Part shown: positions 17,781-27,159 of the stretch, one piece after another
How the letters are laid out: the number at the start of each line of letters is the position of its first letter
Position numbering within the stretch: position 1 is the first letter of the stretch
Origin: Fischerella sp. PCC 9431
GTDB taxonomy: Bacteria > Cyanobacteriota > Cyanobacteriia > Cyanobacteriales > Nostocaceae
NCBI RefSeq assembly: GCF_000447295.1
Contig: NZ_KE650771.1
Location: forward strand, 5,601,559 to 5,665,558
Reading direction: 5' to 3'
DNA length: 64,000 bases
Position numbers and translations under genes: made by a program
The notes under the pieces: generated by a model
The model's database searches: none
What the model was told of the DNA's origin: nothing
What the model saw: only the letters and a program-made list of their open reading frames with translations

Positions 17781-18839
17781 TTACATTCCTTTGAATCCAA
17801 CTTTGTTTTCAACTTCTTGTAATTTAGTTGTAGAAGTTATTTTGGAATTGGCAAGATTATTAAATGAGTGCTGGCGTTGAATACCAACTTGACTGACAAT
17901 GACACCAATTAAAATTAGTGTACCACCGACATATTGAGCTAAAGTCGGAACTTCCCACAAAATTAAATAAGCTGCAATCACTGCAATCACAGGAGTAAAT
18001 GAGCCGACTAACGAAACTTGGGAAACACTAGAAATTCTCAAACCAGCAAGCCACAATGACTGACCAACTACTACAATCACTGGTCCATAAATTAACATCC
18101 ACTTCCATAAAAACGGTGAAAATGCATCCATAAAATGATTTTCACCATAAATCAGTAAGGCAGTAAAGAAAAATAGTATTGTCCCTAAGACTGTGCGAAA
18201 AATGCTGAAAAAACCTAAAGGTATTTGAGAGAGTTTTGCTTTCCCAATAATTGTTGATGCTGCTAATATTATGGCTGCGATCGCGGCTAAAATTTCTCCA
18301 GTACCTACACTAAAATAGTTTTTCATTTCTGTCATGCCTTGGAAACTAGAAGGCAAAAAAATAGTCAGTCCCACGCCAACAAATGAGATCAGCGCACCAA
18401 CTATTTCCCAAAAATTGACGCGATCGCGCAATAACCAGACAGATAATGCCAAAGTTAAAGGAGGTTCTAAGCGTCCAATCAAAACTACATTGTTGACATT
18501 GGTTAACGCCAGCGCTTGAAAAATCAACCCAGGTGCTATGGCACCGCCAATAATTGATACTAGTGTTAAATTAAGCCATTTACTTCTGGAAAAATTTTGT
18601 AATTGCCAAGATTTAAACTGCTTTCCGTATATAAGTATTAAGACTATCAACGCGCAAAGATTACCGACAAATAAAACATTACATAAAGAAATAGGGTTGC
18701 GACCATCCACAAAACGTTCAGCACCGATTTCTGTGAGTTTGCGCGTGACAGAGTTTGCAGCACCGAAGATAATCACAGCAAACCATAGATAAACTTGTCC
18801 TGGTATGCTGCGTGCAAATAGACGACGTGTTAGTTTCAT
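17781..18839 (-). CDS. DMT-family transporter (EamA)
   Basis: This 352-residue membrane protein has about ten hydrophobic segments in two EamA halves (about 15-155 and 190-320). Each half ends with the characteristic helix pair, e.g. NNVVLIGRLEPPLTLALSVWL then ISFVGVGLTIFL, and SVSQVSLVGSFTPVIAVIAAYLIL then GGTLILIGVIVS. Such drug/metabolite transporters export small metabolites, and the substrate cannot be predicted. It stands alone between the kinase terminator and a compound hairpin element. Confidence 0.88.
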   Translation of the reverse strand: MKLTRRLFARSIPGQVYLWFAVIIFGAANSVTRKLTEIGAERFVDGRNPISLCNVLFVGNLCALIVLILIYGKQFKSWQLQNFSRSKWLNLTLVSIIGGAIAPGLIFQALALTNVNNVVLIGRLEPPLTLALSVWLLRDRVNFWEIVGALISFVGVGLTIFLPSSFQGMTEMKNYFSVGTGEILAAIAAIILAASTIIGKAKLSQIPLGFFSIFRTVLGTILFFFTALLIYGENHFMDAFSPFLWKWMLIYGPVIVVVGQSLWLAGLRISSVSQVSLVGSFTPVIAVIAAYLILWEVPTLAQYVGGTLILIGVIVSQVGIQRQHSFNNLANSKITSTTKLQEVENKVGFKGM

Positions 18840-18976
18840 TAATTTTAGATAAATACTGATTTCAGTTAAATTTGTTTATATTCGATTCACGATTCACTTG
18901 AATTGTACAAGGCTTTGTATCACATTGCGATCGCACCTAGAATCGGAGCATCCGAATTTTTTCAAAATATCCTAAA

Positions 18977-19088
18977 GCAAAGGGTTTAAACCCTTTGCTA
19001 ATAGCGCAAGTCGTCTGAAGACGACTTTATAAAATCAGACAGTCTGCTTCAGCAGACTTTAGCTATGAGACTGCGATTTCAATCGCAG
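18977..19088. repeat. Compound four-hairpin element with distinct stems
   Basis: Four perfect hairpins follow in order: GCAAAGGGTTT/AAACCCTTTGC, AAGTCGTC/GACGACTT, AGTCTGCT/AGCAGACT and CTGCGATT/AATCGCAG. The linkers TAATAGCGCA and TTAGCTATGAG match those of the other copies. The stem sequences are entirely different from those at 13125-13235 and 23345-23446, yet the architecture is the same. A T-run (19094-19098) follows the last stem. It lies just past the FdhD gene end, in the 277-base gap before the EamA start. Confidence 0.7.
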
Positions 19089-19116
19089 GCGGTTTTTTGG
19101 GCCAATCAGTGCGTAA

Positions 19117-19956
19117 TTACTTAGCATTAATTCTTTCCCAACCAGAATAAACATTAAATTTTTGTCCCCGCAAAAATCCGATTAAGGTAACTTCAAATTC
19201 TCTCGCCAGAGAAACCGCTAAACTACTAGGAGCGGAAACAGCACAGATAATCGGGACTCCAGCAACTGTACACTTTTGTAAAATCTCAAAGCTAGAGCGT
19301 CCACTGACCATGACAATATGATTATGCAAAGGTAAGCGATCGCTCAATAAAGCTGAACCAATCAGTTTATCTAGGGCATTGTGACGTCCAACATCTTCTC
19401 GTAAACTAATTAACTGCCCTTGAGAATCGAATAAGGCAGCAGCATGTAAACCACCTGTAGCTTTAAAGATACCTTGAGCTGCCCTTAATTGCTCTGGCAA
19501 ACTATAAAGAATTTCCGGTGTCACTTTTGGTTCTGGGGGTATGGTTGCAACACCACGCAAACGCAAAGCTTCCAGACTAGCTTTACCACAAACTCCACAA
19601 GCGCTGGAGGTGTAGAAGTGACGTTCCAAGGGTTGTAAATTGGGTTGCAAATCTTCTCGTAGTTCGACATTGACAATATTCAAACGTTGTTCGCCATCAA
19701 TTTCTGTATCTACGCAATAACTCAAACGTTGGATATCTTGTCGGTTGCTGATTACCCCTTCAGTGTAAAGAAAACCAGCAGTTAGTTCAAAATCTGCGCC
19801 AGGGGTTCGCATGGTGATCGCAACTGTCCGACGTGGAGATATCAAACGAATTTCTAAAGGTTCTTCTGTGGTGATGTAGTCGGAGCGCGATCGCACTTTA
19901 CCATTTTCCACTACCCAAACTCTAGCTTGAGTTTTACTGCCTTTAGATTGGTTCAT
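19117..19956 (-). CDS. fdhD: Formate dehydrogenase accessory sulfurtransferase FdhD
   Basis: FdhD passes sulfur from a cysteine desulfurase to the molybdenum cofactor of formate dehydrogenases. About 279 residues are read from ATG 19956. The frame is open further upstream to a TTG at 20010, but that part overlaps a common intergenic repeat (20002-20026) and is unlikely to be coding. The key CGVCG cysteine motif is present (SACGVCGKAS), as are the conserved EEPLEIRL, TPGADFELTAGFLYTEG, RHNALDKLIG and SGRSSFEI blocks. No formate dehydrogenase or molybdopterin gene is nearby, so its client must lie elsewhere. Identity is firm. Confidence 0.92.
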   Translation of the reverse strand: MNQSKGSKTQARVWVVENGKVRSRSDYITTEEPLEIRLISPRRTVAITMRTPGADFELTAGFLYTEGVISNRQDIQRLSYCVDTEIDGEQRLNIVNVELREDLQPNLQPLERHFYTSSACGVCGKASLEALRLRGVATIPPEPKVTPEILYSLPEQLRAAQGIFKATGGLHAAALFDSQGQLISLREDVGRHNALDKLIGSALLSDRLPLHNHIVMVSGRSSFEILQKCTVAGVPIICAVSAPSSLAVSLAREFEVTLIGFLRGQKFNVYSGWERINAK

Positions 19957-20070
19957 GATATTGCTAAGTCGGTTTCCTCCACTCTCCATTTTTCTATTCT
20001 TCACCACCAAGGCACAAAGACACGAAGAAAATTCGTCTGTTAGCTAAAGAGTGGTAGGAAGGAGAAAAAT

Positions 20071-20460
20071 GTGAAGATTGCGGCTATTGTCAAAACTATC
20101 ATGACATCAGTTGGTTGTTTGGTATTATTTACTCCACAACAAGCTCATGCTCAATTGATACCACAGCCTTGGGTATCAGTTGGTGGTCAAGATGGTGATG
20201 TTACTTATTCTGTTGGTGCTAGGGCTTTGAATTGGGGTGCGGAGTTGGGAATCGGCCCCGATAGTGCGACAGGTGTAGATGTGCTAAAGTTTATCAGTTT
20301 ACCGGTAATTTCACCCTATGTCGGATTAGGATACTATTCAGATGATAAAGGACTCGCGGTTTCTGGCGGCGTTCAGGTAGGCGCTGGTGATCATCTTTTC
20401 TTGGGTGCTGGTTACAATTCTGTGCGCGGTATCAATGGTCAATTGGGAATAAAATTTTAG
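20071..20460 (+). CDS. Small exported protein, beta-rich
   Basis: This 129-residue protein starts with GTG at 20071. The overlapping ATG at 20069 is followed at once by TGA and cannot be used. A good ribosome-binding site (AGGAAGGAG, 20056-20064) precedes it. The signal peptide (about 1-28, ending AHA-Q) predicts export. The mature part has alternating Gly/aromatic strands (SPYVGLGYYSDDKG, LFLGAGYNSVRG) and ends with Phe, which resembles a small outer-membrane beta-barrel. The family is not recognised. It is divergent from fdhD. Confidence 0.7.
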   Translation: MKIAAIVKTIMTSVGCLVLFTPQQAHAQLIPQPWVSVGGQDGDVTYSVGARALNWGAELGIGPDSATGVDVLKFISLPVISPYVGLGYYSDDKGLAVSGGVQVGAGDHLFLGAGYNSVRGINGQLGIKF

Positions 20461-20972
20461 GTCTCATCATATCTTGCATCAGGGAGCATCCCAAATGTCC
20501 AAAAAACACCTGCGATTTCCATCGCATCCTAAATGCCAAATCCCTGACTTTTACTAGAAGTCGGGGATTTTGTTGTAGATAACTGATATCAGTTGGCTTG
20601 ATTACTTAATAATTCCCTGTTCCCTGTCTCTACGAGTGATTGAGATGATTAAAAACTTCCTGATTGTTTTTGATTTTAGTGTTGAGGAAGAAAATAAATT
20701 AGAAAAGATCAAGTTTAATTTTAATAGCTTTTAATGGCTTTTTAGGCAATATAAGCTATTTGCTGTGATTATTATCACTCAGCTTTATAATATCTTAATC
20801 TATGAGTAATTATTACTTTATTGCTCAGTGTTGTATAAAGTAAGATGCAACAGAGTAGTAGAATAGAAATATGTAGAATTTTGCCGGATGGCAATAATGC
20901 TTAATTGAATGAAGCTATAGCGTTGATGATAATGAAAGCTTTTGAGATTATTTGTTTAGCAGGCATCTCTGT
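20461..20972. other. Intergenic region with a GATTT/CCCCGACTT hairpin
   Basis: The 512-base gap contains a hairpin at 20538-20570 (AAATCCCTGACTT with AAGTCGGGGATTT, one mismatch), possibly the terminator of the upstream gene. Its family recurs at 30966-30992 and 34832-34865. A CCTGCGATTTCCATCGCA partial stem lies near 20508. The rest is AT-rich leader DNA before the WD40 gene; I see no gene in it. Confidence 0.6.
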
Positions 20973-23306
20973 ATGGAGCAAGGCTTAAGGTTATTACTAC
21001 AATTAGTGCTAGAATTTGCGCCTGTAATTGCTAGTTTAGTGCAGAAAAATAATGATGCAGGTCCTGATGGAAATAAAAACGATTATCCTGCCAAAATTCA
21101 AGAAATTATCCAAACTGTCAACAGTGCAAGTGAAAAGCTTACTTTTTTAAGAGGAAACGAACAACAAAAATCTGAAGAACAGCAGCTAGCTGTTTACTAT
21201 CATCAGATGCAATTGGAAATCGCAACCCAAGAACAGGAAACCGCACTCAAGATTCCAGAGGTTAACAAACTATTTGATAGCTGGCCTTTACGGTTGTATC
21301 CTTCCCAGATTTTAGAATCTGGTACTAGTTATGAACATAAACCTTTAAAAATCTTTTTGGCTCCTCCAAAAGTAGGATTTGATCAGTTTGACCATCGAGA
21401 CGAAGAATTTGCTACTGATATCGAGTTAATCCTAGCGGAGGGGTTGCGAAATTTCTTGAGTAAATATTATTCTTTACACGATACTGTTAGACCAACGGAG
21501 TTTTTAGCCGGAGCATGGGACAGTAAGCGTTTTCACAGTGAATCTAGTATCAAGGCTCTGTTTGGAATGTTGAAAACAGAGCCGATTTTAATTTTAGAGT
21601 CTGAAACTGATGGAGATTACCTGAATTTTCGGATTGGTTATTGGGGAATAGGACAAGAGCGTTATTACTATAAAACAATATCTCGCATATCTTATAGAGA
21701 AATCGTTGAACAATCGGCAAAGAACCGCGCTTATGAGTGGAAAAATATCCGAGATGAATTAATAGCACAGGGAGAAAAGTTAGAGGAAATTAATTATTTG
21801 GGTAAAGATAGCGCGGGTAATTTAGCAATATTAGAAAAAGAAGAAAAATGGCGAGCGAAGGGAATTGATGTTAGTAAATTATCCTTACGATATCAAATTA
21901 ATCATCAAGATTTAGAACAACTGAGCCAAGTTTTAGTTACCTGTCATTGTCTAGTTGCTGGTTGGATAGCAGATATTTATCATTTGATTCATCATGATGT
22001 ACCTCCTCTGCTACCAGATTTACTGCCAAGTTTACTGAAAAGCCAAATTGACTTGCAATCACTACAAGCGATCGCATCTGGATACAAGCAAGTTTATCAA
22101 GCGTTAGAAGAAAAACATCGTTATTGGATTCCGGATTTAGCGTTGCAATTAGCTCAGAGTTTATCGCATCTGAGCGATCGCTCGTTAGCAGACGAACAAT
22201 TACAATATTCGATTGGTACATGGTTGGAATTGCACCAAGTACCACAACTGCAAGTTAATAATGTAGTCGAAGCAATCCGCAACGCAGCGACTACAGCAGA
22301 TACACCCTATCTCCAAAGACTGAAAGAATATTTTTCAGCAATTGGTGATAGTCAGGGTATTAATGAAGTCGAAGAAATTTTATATGCGATCGCCGACTCT
22401 CGACACCCACGTCAACTCAAAAATGCTTATCTTAGCCATACTTTAACCGGACATACAGGCAAAATTTCCTCTGTCGCGATCACTGCGGATGGACAGATTT
22501 TAGTCAGTGGAAGTGCAGACAAAACGATTAAAATCTGGAATCTGCACACCGGAAAAGTCATCCGCACCCTTAAAGATGAATTGGGAGAAGTTTCTTCGGT
22601 TGCTGTGAGTCCCGATGGTAATTTCCTGGCTGTTGGCAGTTGCGAACATCCCAAAAGTAATGTTAAAGTCTGGCATCTGTCTACTGGCAAGCTACTGCAC
22701 AAACTTTTAGGACATCAAAAACCAGTCAACTTTGTGGTGATTAGCCCAGATGGAGAAATTTTAGCTAGCGGTAGTAACAAAATCAAGATTTGGAACCTCC
22801 ACAAAGGCGATCGTATTTGTACTTTATGGCATACTTCTCCTGTTCATGGTGCGGCGATCAGTCCCGATGGTAAAATCATCGCCAGCGCTAGCAGTGATAA
22901 AAAAATTCGTTTGTGGAACTCACGCACAGGTGAACCACTACGCACTCTCAACGGACATAAAAGCGACGTCTACTCAGTGACTATCAGTCCCGATGGACAA
23001 CTTTTGTTTAGCGGTAGCGCTGACAAAACTATCAAAGTTTGGGAACTCGAAACCGGAAAAATGCTGCATACCTTCACTGATCACACAGATGAAGTGAAAG
23101 CAGTTGCAATTAGTCCAGATGGACAAACTTTATTTAGTGGTAGTGCTGATCAAAGCATCAAAATTTGGTGTTTGCAAACCGGAGAACTCCTACAAACTCT
23201 CCACGGACATGCAGGTGCTGTAAATTCTATTGCTGTTAGCCCAGATAATCAATTAATAGTAAGTGGTAGTGCAGATAAAACCATTAAAATCTGGCAGATA
23301 GGTTAG
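20973..23306 (+). CDS. WD40 seven-blade propeller protein with novel N-terminal region
   Basis: About 777 residues are read from ATG 20973; a TTG seven codons earlier is also open but less likely. The N-terminal 485 residues are not a family I recognise. They begin with a hydrophobic helix (LRLLLQLVLEFAPVIASLV) and are mostly helical and charged. The C-terminal 290 residues contain seven WD40 repeats (e.g. SADKTIKIWNLHTGK, SGSADQSIKIWCL), a complete propeller, and the last blade ends at the stop. Blade-to-blade similarity is high, suggesting recent duplication. It lies 455 bases upstream of a NACHT-pentapeptide gene in the same direction. A sensor or scaffold role is inferred from the fold only. 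Confidence 0.8.
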   Translation: MEQGLRLLLQLVLEFAPVIASLVQKNNDAGPDGNKNDYPAKIQEIIQTVNSASEKLTFLRGNEQQKSEEQQLAVYYHQMQLEIATQEQETALKIPEVNKLFDSWPLRLYPSQILESGTSYEHKPLKIFLAPPKVGFDQFDHRDEEFATDIELILAEGLRNFLSKYYSLHDTVRPTEFLAGAWDSKRFHSESSIKALFGMLKTEPILILESETDGDYLNFRIGYWGIGQERYYYKTISRISYREIVEQSAKNRAYEWKNIRDELIAQGEKLEEINYLGKDSAGNLAILEKEEKWRAKGIDVSKLSLRYQINHQDLEQLSQVLVTCHCLVAGWIADIYHLIHHDVPPLLPDLLPSLLKSQIDLQSLQAIASGYKQVYQALEEKHRYWIPDLALQLAQSLSHLSDRSLADEQLQYSIGTWLELHQVPQLQVNNVVEAIRNAATTADTPYLQRLKEYFSAIGDSQGINEVEEILYAIADSRHPRQLKNAYLSHTLTGHTGKISSVAITADGQILVSGSADKTIKIWNLHTGKVIRTLKDELGEVSSVAVSPDGNFLAVGSCEHPKSNVKVWHLSTGKLLHKLLGHQKPVNFVVISPDGEILASGSNKIKIWNLHKGDRICTLWHTSPVHGAAISPDGKIIASASSDKKIRLWNSRTGEPLRTLNGHKSDVYSVTISPDGQLLFSGSADKTIKVWELETGKMLHTFTDHTDEVKAVAISPDGQTLFSGSADQSIKIWCLQTGELLQTLHGHAGAVNSIAVSPDNQLIVSGSADKTIKIWQIG

Positions 23307-23310
23307 TTTC

Positions 23311-23474
23311 ATATCTTGCACTAACTTTTTGTACCGCCAAGAAATAAATTTCAAGGGCTTTTAGCTAAAGTCAGATAAATCTGACTAGGAGGACGTTTGA
23401 GTCCGTTTTAACGGACTTATGCTATTAGCCTCAGAATTAATTCTGAGGCGGGATATGGGGTTGGTGCAAGATAT
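23311..23474. repeat. Compound four-hairpin element (copy D)
   Basis: It starts four bases after the WD40 gene stop. The terminal sequence ATATCTTGCACTAACTTTTT leads to stem 4 (partly degenerate), stem 3 AGTCAGAT/ATCTGACT, stem 2 AGTCCGTT/AACGGACT, stem 1 CCTCAGAATT/AATTCTGAGG, and the tail GGGATATGGGGTTGGTGCAA. It is the reverse orientation of the copy at 12976-13261. Confidence 0.75.
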
Positions 23475-23508
23475 CAATTAGTGGTAAGTCAATTATTTTT
23501 GTAGATTC

Positions 23509-23671
23509 ATATCTTGCACTAGCTTTTTGTCCCGCCAAGAAATAAATTTCTTGGCTAATAGTGAAAGTCAGATAAATCTGACTAAGAAAGTCTTTGAGTC
23601 AGTTGAAACTGACTTATTCTATTGGGGTTGAGAATTAATTCTGAGGCGGGATATGGGGTTAGTACAAGTGT
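23509..23671. repeat. Compound four-hairpin element (copy E)
   Basis: It has the same order and orientation as the copy 35 bases upstream. Stem 4 is CCAAGAAA/TTTCTTGG and stem 3 is AGTCAGAT/ATCTGACT. Stem 2 is AGTCAGTT/AACTGACT, where the neighbour has AGTCCGTT/AACGGACT: both sides of one base pair have changed together. Stem 1 is retained. The two copies in tandem fill most of the 455-base gap; a lone TGTGTGTACACCGTAG end sits at 23721-23736. Confidence 0.75.
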
Positions 23672-23761
23672 AAGTAGACGCATACACATGCACAACTGGA
23701 TTTGGAGTGATTTTATAATTTGTGTGTACACCGTAGAAACTCTCACACACAAAATTGAGTA

Positions 23762-26700
23762 ATGGTAAAAATTAAGCAGGTATGGCAGGTATGGCAGAGT
23801 ATTTTTTCTAAATCACAGCAGTTAGAACAAACAGGAGATATTGTAGAGTCGGGTGCAGAAGTTTCGCAAGCGGTCTTAGAATTTGCGATCGCACTGGGTG
23901 TACTAGCAACTGTCCCAACAGCACCAGTCGTAGCTGCTGGATTATCATTTGTTGGGATTGCGCGAAAAGGACTAAATCTACTCTACAAGCAAACAAATAA
24001 AGAGGTAGAGTTAGAAAAATGGGTGGCGCTTGCTTGTCCATTAGCTTATCTTAATAGTTTCAATGCTTTAGTACAAAGAAATGTTTGGTTACAAGCAAAG
24101 CTGAGTGCAGAGATCACAGAGCAGGAAGTTAAATCTCAGTTTAATCAATTAGGAGAACTGGAATTAACTCATAGTCACGCTGAAGAAGCTGTCAGAAATT
24201 TTCCCAACTCAATACTAGGACAAGTATTAAATCAACAGTTATCTACTTACTTACAAACACAAAAAATTGGTCAGGATATTGCTTCTCTTATCACTGGGTG
24301 GGTTGCTTGGGATACTTATGAGCATATAAAACAACTTTTTGACTACGAATCAGAAAATGTCCCTCAAGTGTTAAATCTGCTCATAACAGCAGCACAAGAA
24401 GTTAGAGCAAATGAAAAATACGCCAGTATAGAGTCTTATCTCAGAGAATATATCTCGCCTTCACCAATTAATCCAATACTAATTGAACGATGGAAGGTAA
24501 TCGGTGAAGATTTTACAATTCCTGAAATTTATGTGTCACTGTCAGCTCATTTGTTAGATAACAATGGTAAACCCAAAGGAAAAGAACTTACTGTTAATTT
24601 AGAAGATTGGGTAAGAGAGCAACTGAATAAAACTGAAAAAAAACCTCAAGTCATATTTATTCAAGCAGGGCCAGGACGAGGTAAAAGTGTCTTCTGTAAA
24701 ATGTTTGCAAATTGGGTAAGAGAAAATCTTCACCCAATTTGGACACCAATATTAATTCGACTCAGAGATATAGATGCTTTTGAACCAAATATTGAAAATA
24801 CTCTGCGTGCGGCCATTAGAGAAAACTTTACTAAGCGTGATGATTGTTTGACTGACAGAAACACTCGATATTTATTTATATTAGACGGTTTTGATGAATT
24901 ACGTTTTGAACGAAGAACAGCCAAAGGAATTGAAGAATTTCTTCAGCAGGTAGGAAATTATCAAGCACAAACAGGATGCAAACATCAATTTATAGTCACT
25001 GGTAGGGAATCAGCTTTACATGGAATTGAAAATCGCATACCTACCAATTTAAATAGGTTAGAAATTGCCTTAATGGATAACGAACTCCAAAACCAGTGGT
25101 TAGAAAAGTGGAGTAAATTATTTGGACAAGGTAAAGCAGAAACATTTCAGAAGTTTCTAAAAGCAGATAATTGCCCTGATCGTGTTAAAGAATTAGCGCG
25201 AGAACCACTGTTGCTATATCTTTTAGCAGCTATGCACCGAGATAATGAATTAACTATTGAAATGTTTGATGGTGCTAATTCTGCTCAGGCTAAAATCATT
25301 ATTTATCAAACAACACTAGATTGGGTTTTAACAAAACAGCGTCCTGAAACGCTTAATCAGGAACTTACAAAATTTGATACAGAAGACTTACGACTTATTT
25401 TAACTGAAGCCGGATTATGTGTTACCCAATCTGGGAGAGAATGGACTGCAATTACAACTATTGAAGAACGCCTCAACAGTGAAAAATCAGCAAGAGAGAT
25501 GTTGGAGAAAGCTCAACAACATCTTGGTGAAAATCCCTTAAGGAACGCGCTAGCAGCATTTTATCTCCGCCCAGCAAAAGCATCTGAATCAACAGAGGGT
25601 GCTGTAGAGTTTATTCATAAAAGCTTTGGCGAATTTTTATGCGCTCAAAAAATAACAGAGAGTTTGAAAAAATGGGTAAGATTAGACCCTGAAAGTAGAC
25701 GAGATACATTTTTCATTGATGATGACAAGCTATCAGAAGAAATCTATGATTTACTCGGCTATGGTGGATTGACATCAGAGATCGTAGAATATGTGATGGC
25801 TCTACTTGCTTCGGAAGAACAATTTAAATATCTAAAATTATTTGAGCGTTTAGAAGATTTTTATCTGGATTGGTGTCAAGGAAAATTTATTAGTGGATAC
25901 CCGAAAAATTTCCCTCTAAATCAAATGCAAAAATTCCGAACAGCAAAAATATCGCTGGATTTGAGAGAAGTAGATATTTATGCTGGGCTGAATATCATGA
26001 TTTTACTTTTAGAATTACATCGCTATGCCCAAGCGAAAGATGAGTTAAAGGATAAAATAGTCTTTCATCCTTGTGGTAAACAGGATACTGATAATTTTGC
26101 TCATCTGCGATTGCTTCGGATTATTGGATACAGTAACAGTGTTACCGTAAATTCTTTTTCAGCAACTGTTGGTTATTTTCTCTCACGCGCTAACCTCTCA
26201 GGCGCTTACCTTTATGGTGCTAACCTCTCAGGCGCTTACCTCTCAAGTACTAATCTCTCAGGCGCTTGCCTCTCAGGCGCTTACCTTTATGATGCTAATC
26301 TCTCAGACGCTGACCTCTCAAATACTAATCTCTCAGGCGCTTACCTCTCAAGTACTAACCTCTCAGGCGCTGACCTCTCAAGTACTAATCTCTCAGGCGC
26401 TTACCTTTATGATGCTGATCTCTCAGACGCTGACCTCTCAAATACTAATCTCTCAGGCGCTAATCTCTCAGGCGCTGACCTCTCAGGTGCTGACCTTGTT
26501 CGCGCTAATCTCTCAGGCGCTAATCTCTCAGGTGCTAACCTCTCAGGCGCTGAACTCGGAGCCGCTAACCTCGAAGCCGCTAAACTCGTTCGCGCTAACC
26601 TCAAAGCCGCTAATCTCTCAGGCGCTGACCTCAAAGCCGCTAATCTCTCAGGCGCTAACCTCGAAGCCGCTAACCTCGAAGCCGCTAACCTCGAAGCCGC

Positions 26701-26950
26701 TAACCTCTTTAGCGCTGACCTCGAAGCCGCTAATCTCTCAGGCGCTAACCTCAAAGCCGCTAACCTCCATAGCGCTAACCTCGAAGCCGCTAACCTCCAT
26801 AGCGCTTACCTCGTTCGCGCTTACCTTTATGGTGCTAACCTTATCAATATTATTTGGGATAAGCATACAAACTGGAAGAATGTGCAAGGATTGGATAAAG
26901 CACGAAACGTACCTGAAGGCTTGCTTAATCAAACAAATTCATCTGCTTAA
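23762..26950 (+). CDS. NACHT STAND ATPase with C-terminal pentapeptide repeats
   Basis: This is a 1062-residue protein. The N-terminal region (about 1-290) has a hydrophobic helical stretch (AIALGVLATVPTAPVVAAG, about 43-61), possibly a membrane or effector module. The NACHT ATPase (about 295-480) has Walker A GPGRGKS (near 303-309), Walker B LFILDGFDEL (near 369-378) and a sensor-like VTGRES. A helical region follows. From about residue 806 to 1035 there are more than 40 pentapeptide repeats of the A(D/N)LSG type, forming a right-handed quadrilateral helix. STAND proteins switch on ligand binding; several bacterial NACHT proteins are antiphage, and others are regulatory. The repeat region is very regular at DNA level, so its length probably varies among strains. 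Confidence 0.88.
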   Translation: MVKIKQVWQVWQSIFSKSQQLEQTGDIVESGAEVSQAVLEFAIALGVLATVPTAPVVAAGLSFVGIARKGLNLLYKQTNKEVELEKWVALACPLAYLNSFNALVQRNVWLQAKLSAEITEQEVKSQFNQLGELELTHSHAEEAVRNFPNSILGQVLNQQLSTYLQTQKIGQDIASLITGWVAWDTYEHIKQLFDYESENVPQVLNLLITAAQEVRANEKYASIESYLREYISPSPINPILIERWKVIGEDFTIPEIYVSLSAHLLDNNGKPKGKELTVNLEDWVREQLNKTEKKPQVIFIQAGPGRGKSVFCKMFANWVRENLHPIWTPILIRLRDIDAFEPNIENTLRAAIRENFTKRDDCLTDRNTRYLFILDGFDELRFERRTAKGIEEFLQQVGNYQAQTGCKHQFIVTGRESALHGIENRIPTNLNRLEIALMDNELQNQWLEKWSKLFGQGKAETFQKFLKADNCPDRVKELAREPLLLYLLAAMHRDNELTIEMFDGANSAQAKIIIYQTTLDWVLTKQRPETLNQELTKFDTEDLRLILTEAGLCVTQSGREWTAITTIEERLNSEKSAREMLEKAQQHLGENPLRNALAAFYLRPAKASESTEGAVEFIHKSFGEFLCAQKITESLKKWVRLDPESRRDTFFIDDDKLSEEIYDLLGYGGLTSEIVEYVMALLASEEQFKYLKLFERLEDFYLDWCQGKFISGYPKNFPLNQMQKFRTAKISLDLREVDIYAGLNIMILLLELHRYAQAKDELKDKIVFHPCGKQDTDNFAHLRLLRIIGYSNSVTVNSFSATVGYFLSRANLSGAYLYGANLSGAYLSSTNLSGACLSGAYLYDANLSDADLSNTNLSGAYLSSTNLSGADLSSTNLSGAYLYDADLSDADLSNTNLSGANLSGADLSGADLVRANLSGANLSGANLSGAELGAANLEAAKLVRANLKAANLSGADLKAANLSGANLEAANLEAANLEAANLFSADLEAANLSGANLKAANLHSANLEAANLHSAYLVRAYLYGANLINIIWDKHTNWKNVQGLDKARNVPEGLLNQTNSSA

Positions 26951-27115
26951 CCTCCTCCCCCTCCAAATACTCCGCCTTCCGCTTGAAGAAACAGATAACA
27001 CCAGCGAGTTTCGCAGTTGCTCAAACCAATAACTTGAAATTGAGTGTGGAGTAAATCGGGGATCTAAGCTCTGCAATTCTCACAAATCATATAGGATTGC
27101 TATATCACAAATAGC

Positions 27116-27143
27116 AACTGATAACTGATAACTGATAACTGAA
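27116..27143. repeat. AACTGAT heptamer repeat
   Basis: Four 7-base units, the last with one change (AACTGAA), lie directly before the ribosome-binding site of the next gene. This is a short tandem repeat of the period typical for this genome. Confidence 0.7.
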
Positions 27144-27159
27144 AAGAGGAGTGAGTAAA

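Noticed and set aside
26169..27032. 287-codon frame overlapping the pentapeptide region
   Set aside because: It is the shifted reading of the DNA that encodes pentapeptide repeats, and the repeat period keeps all frames open.
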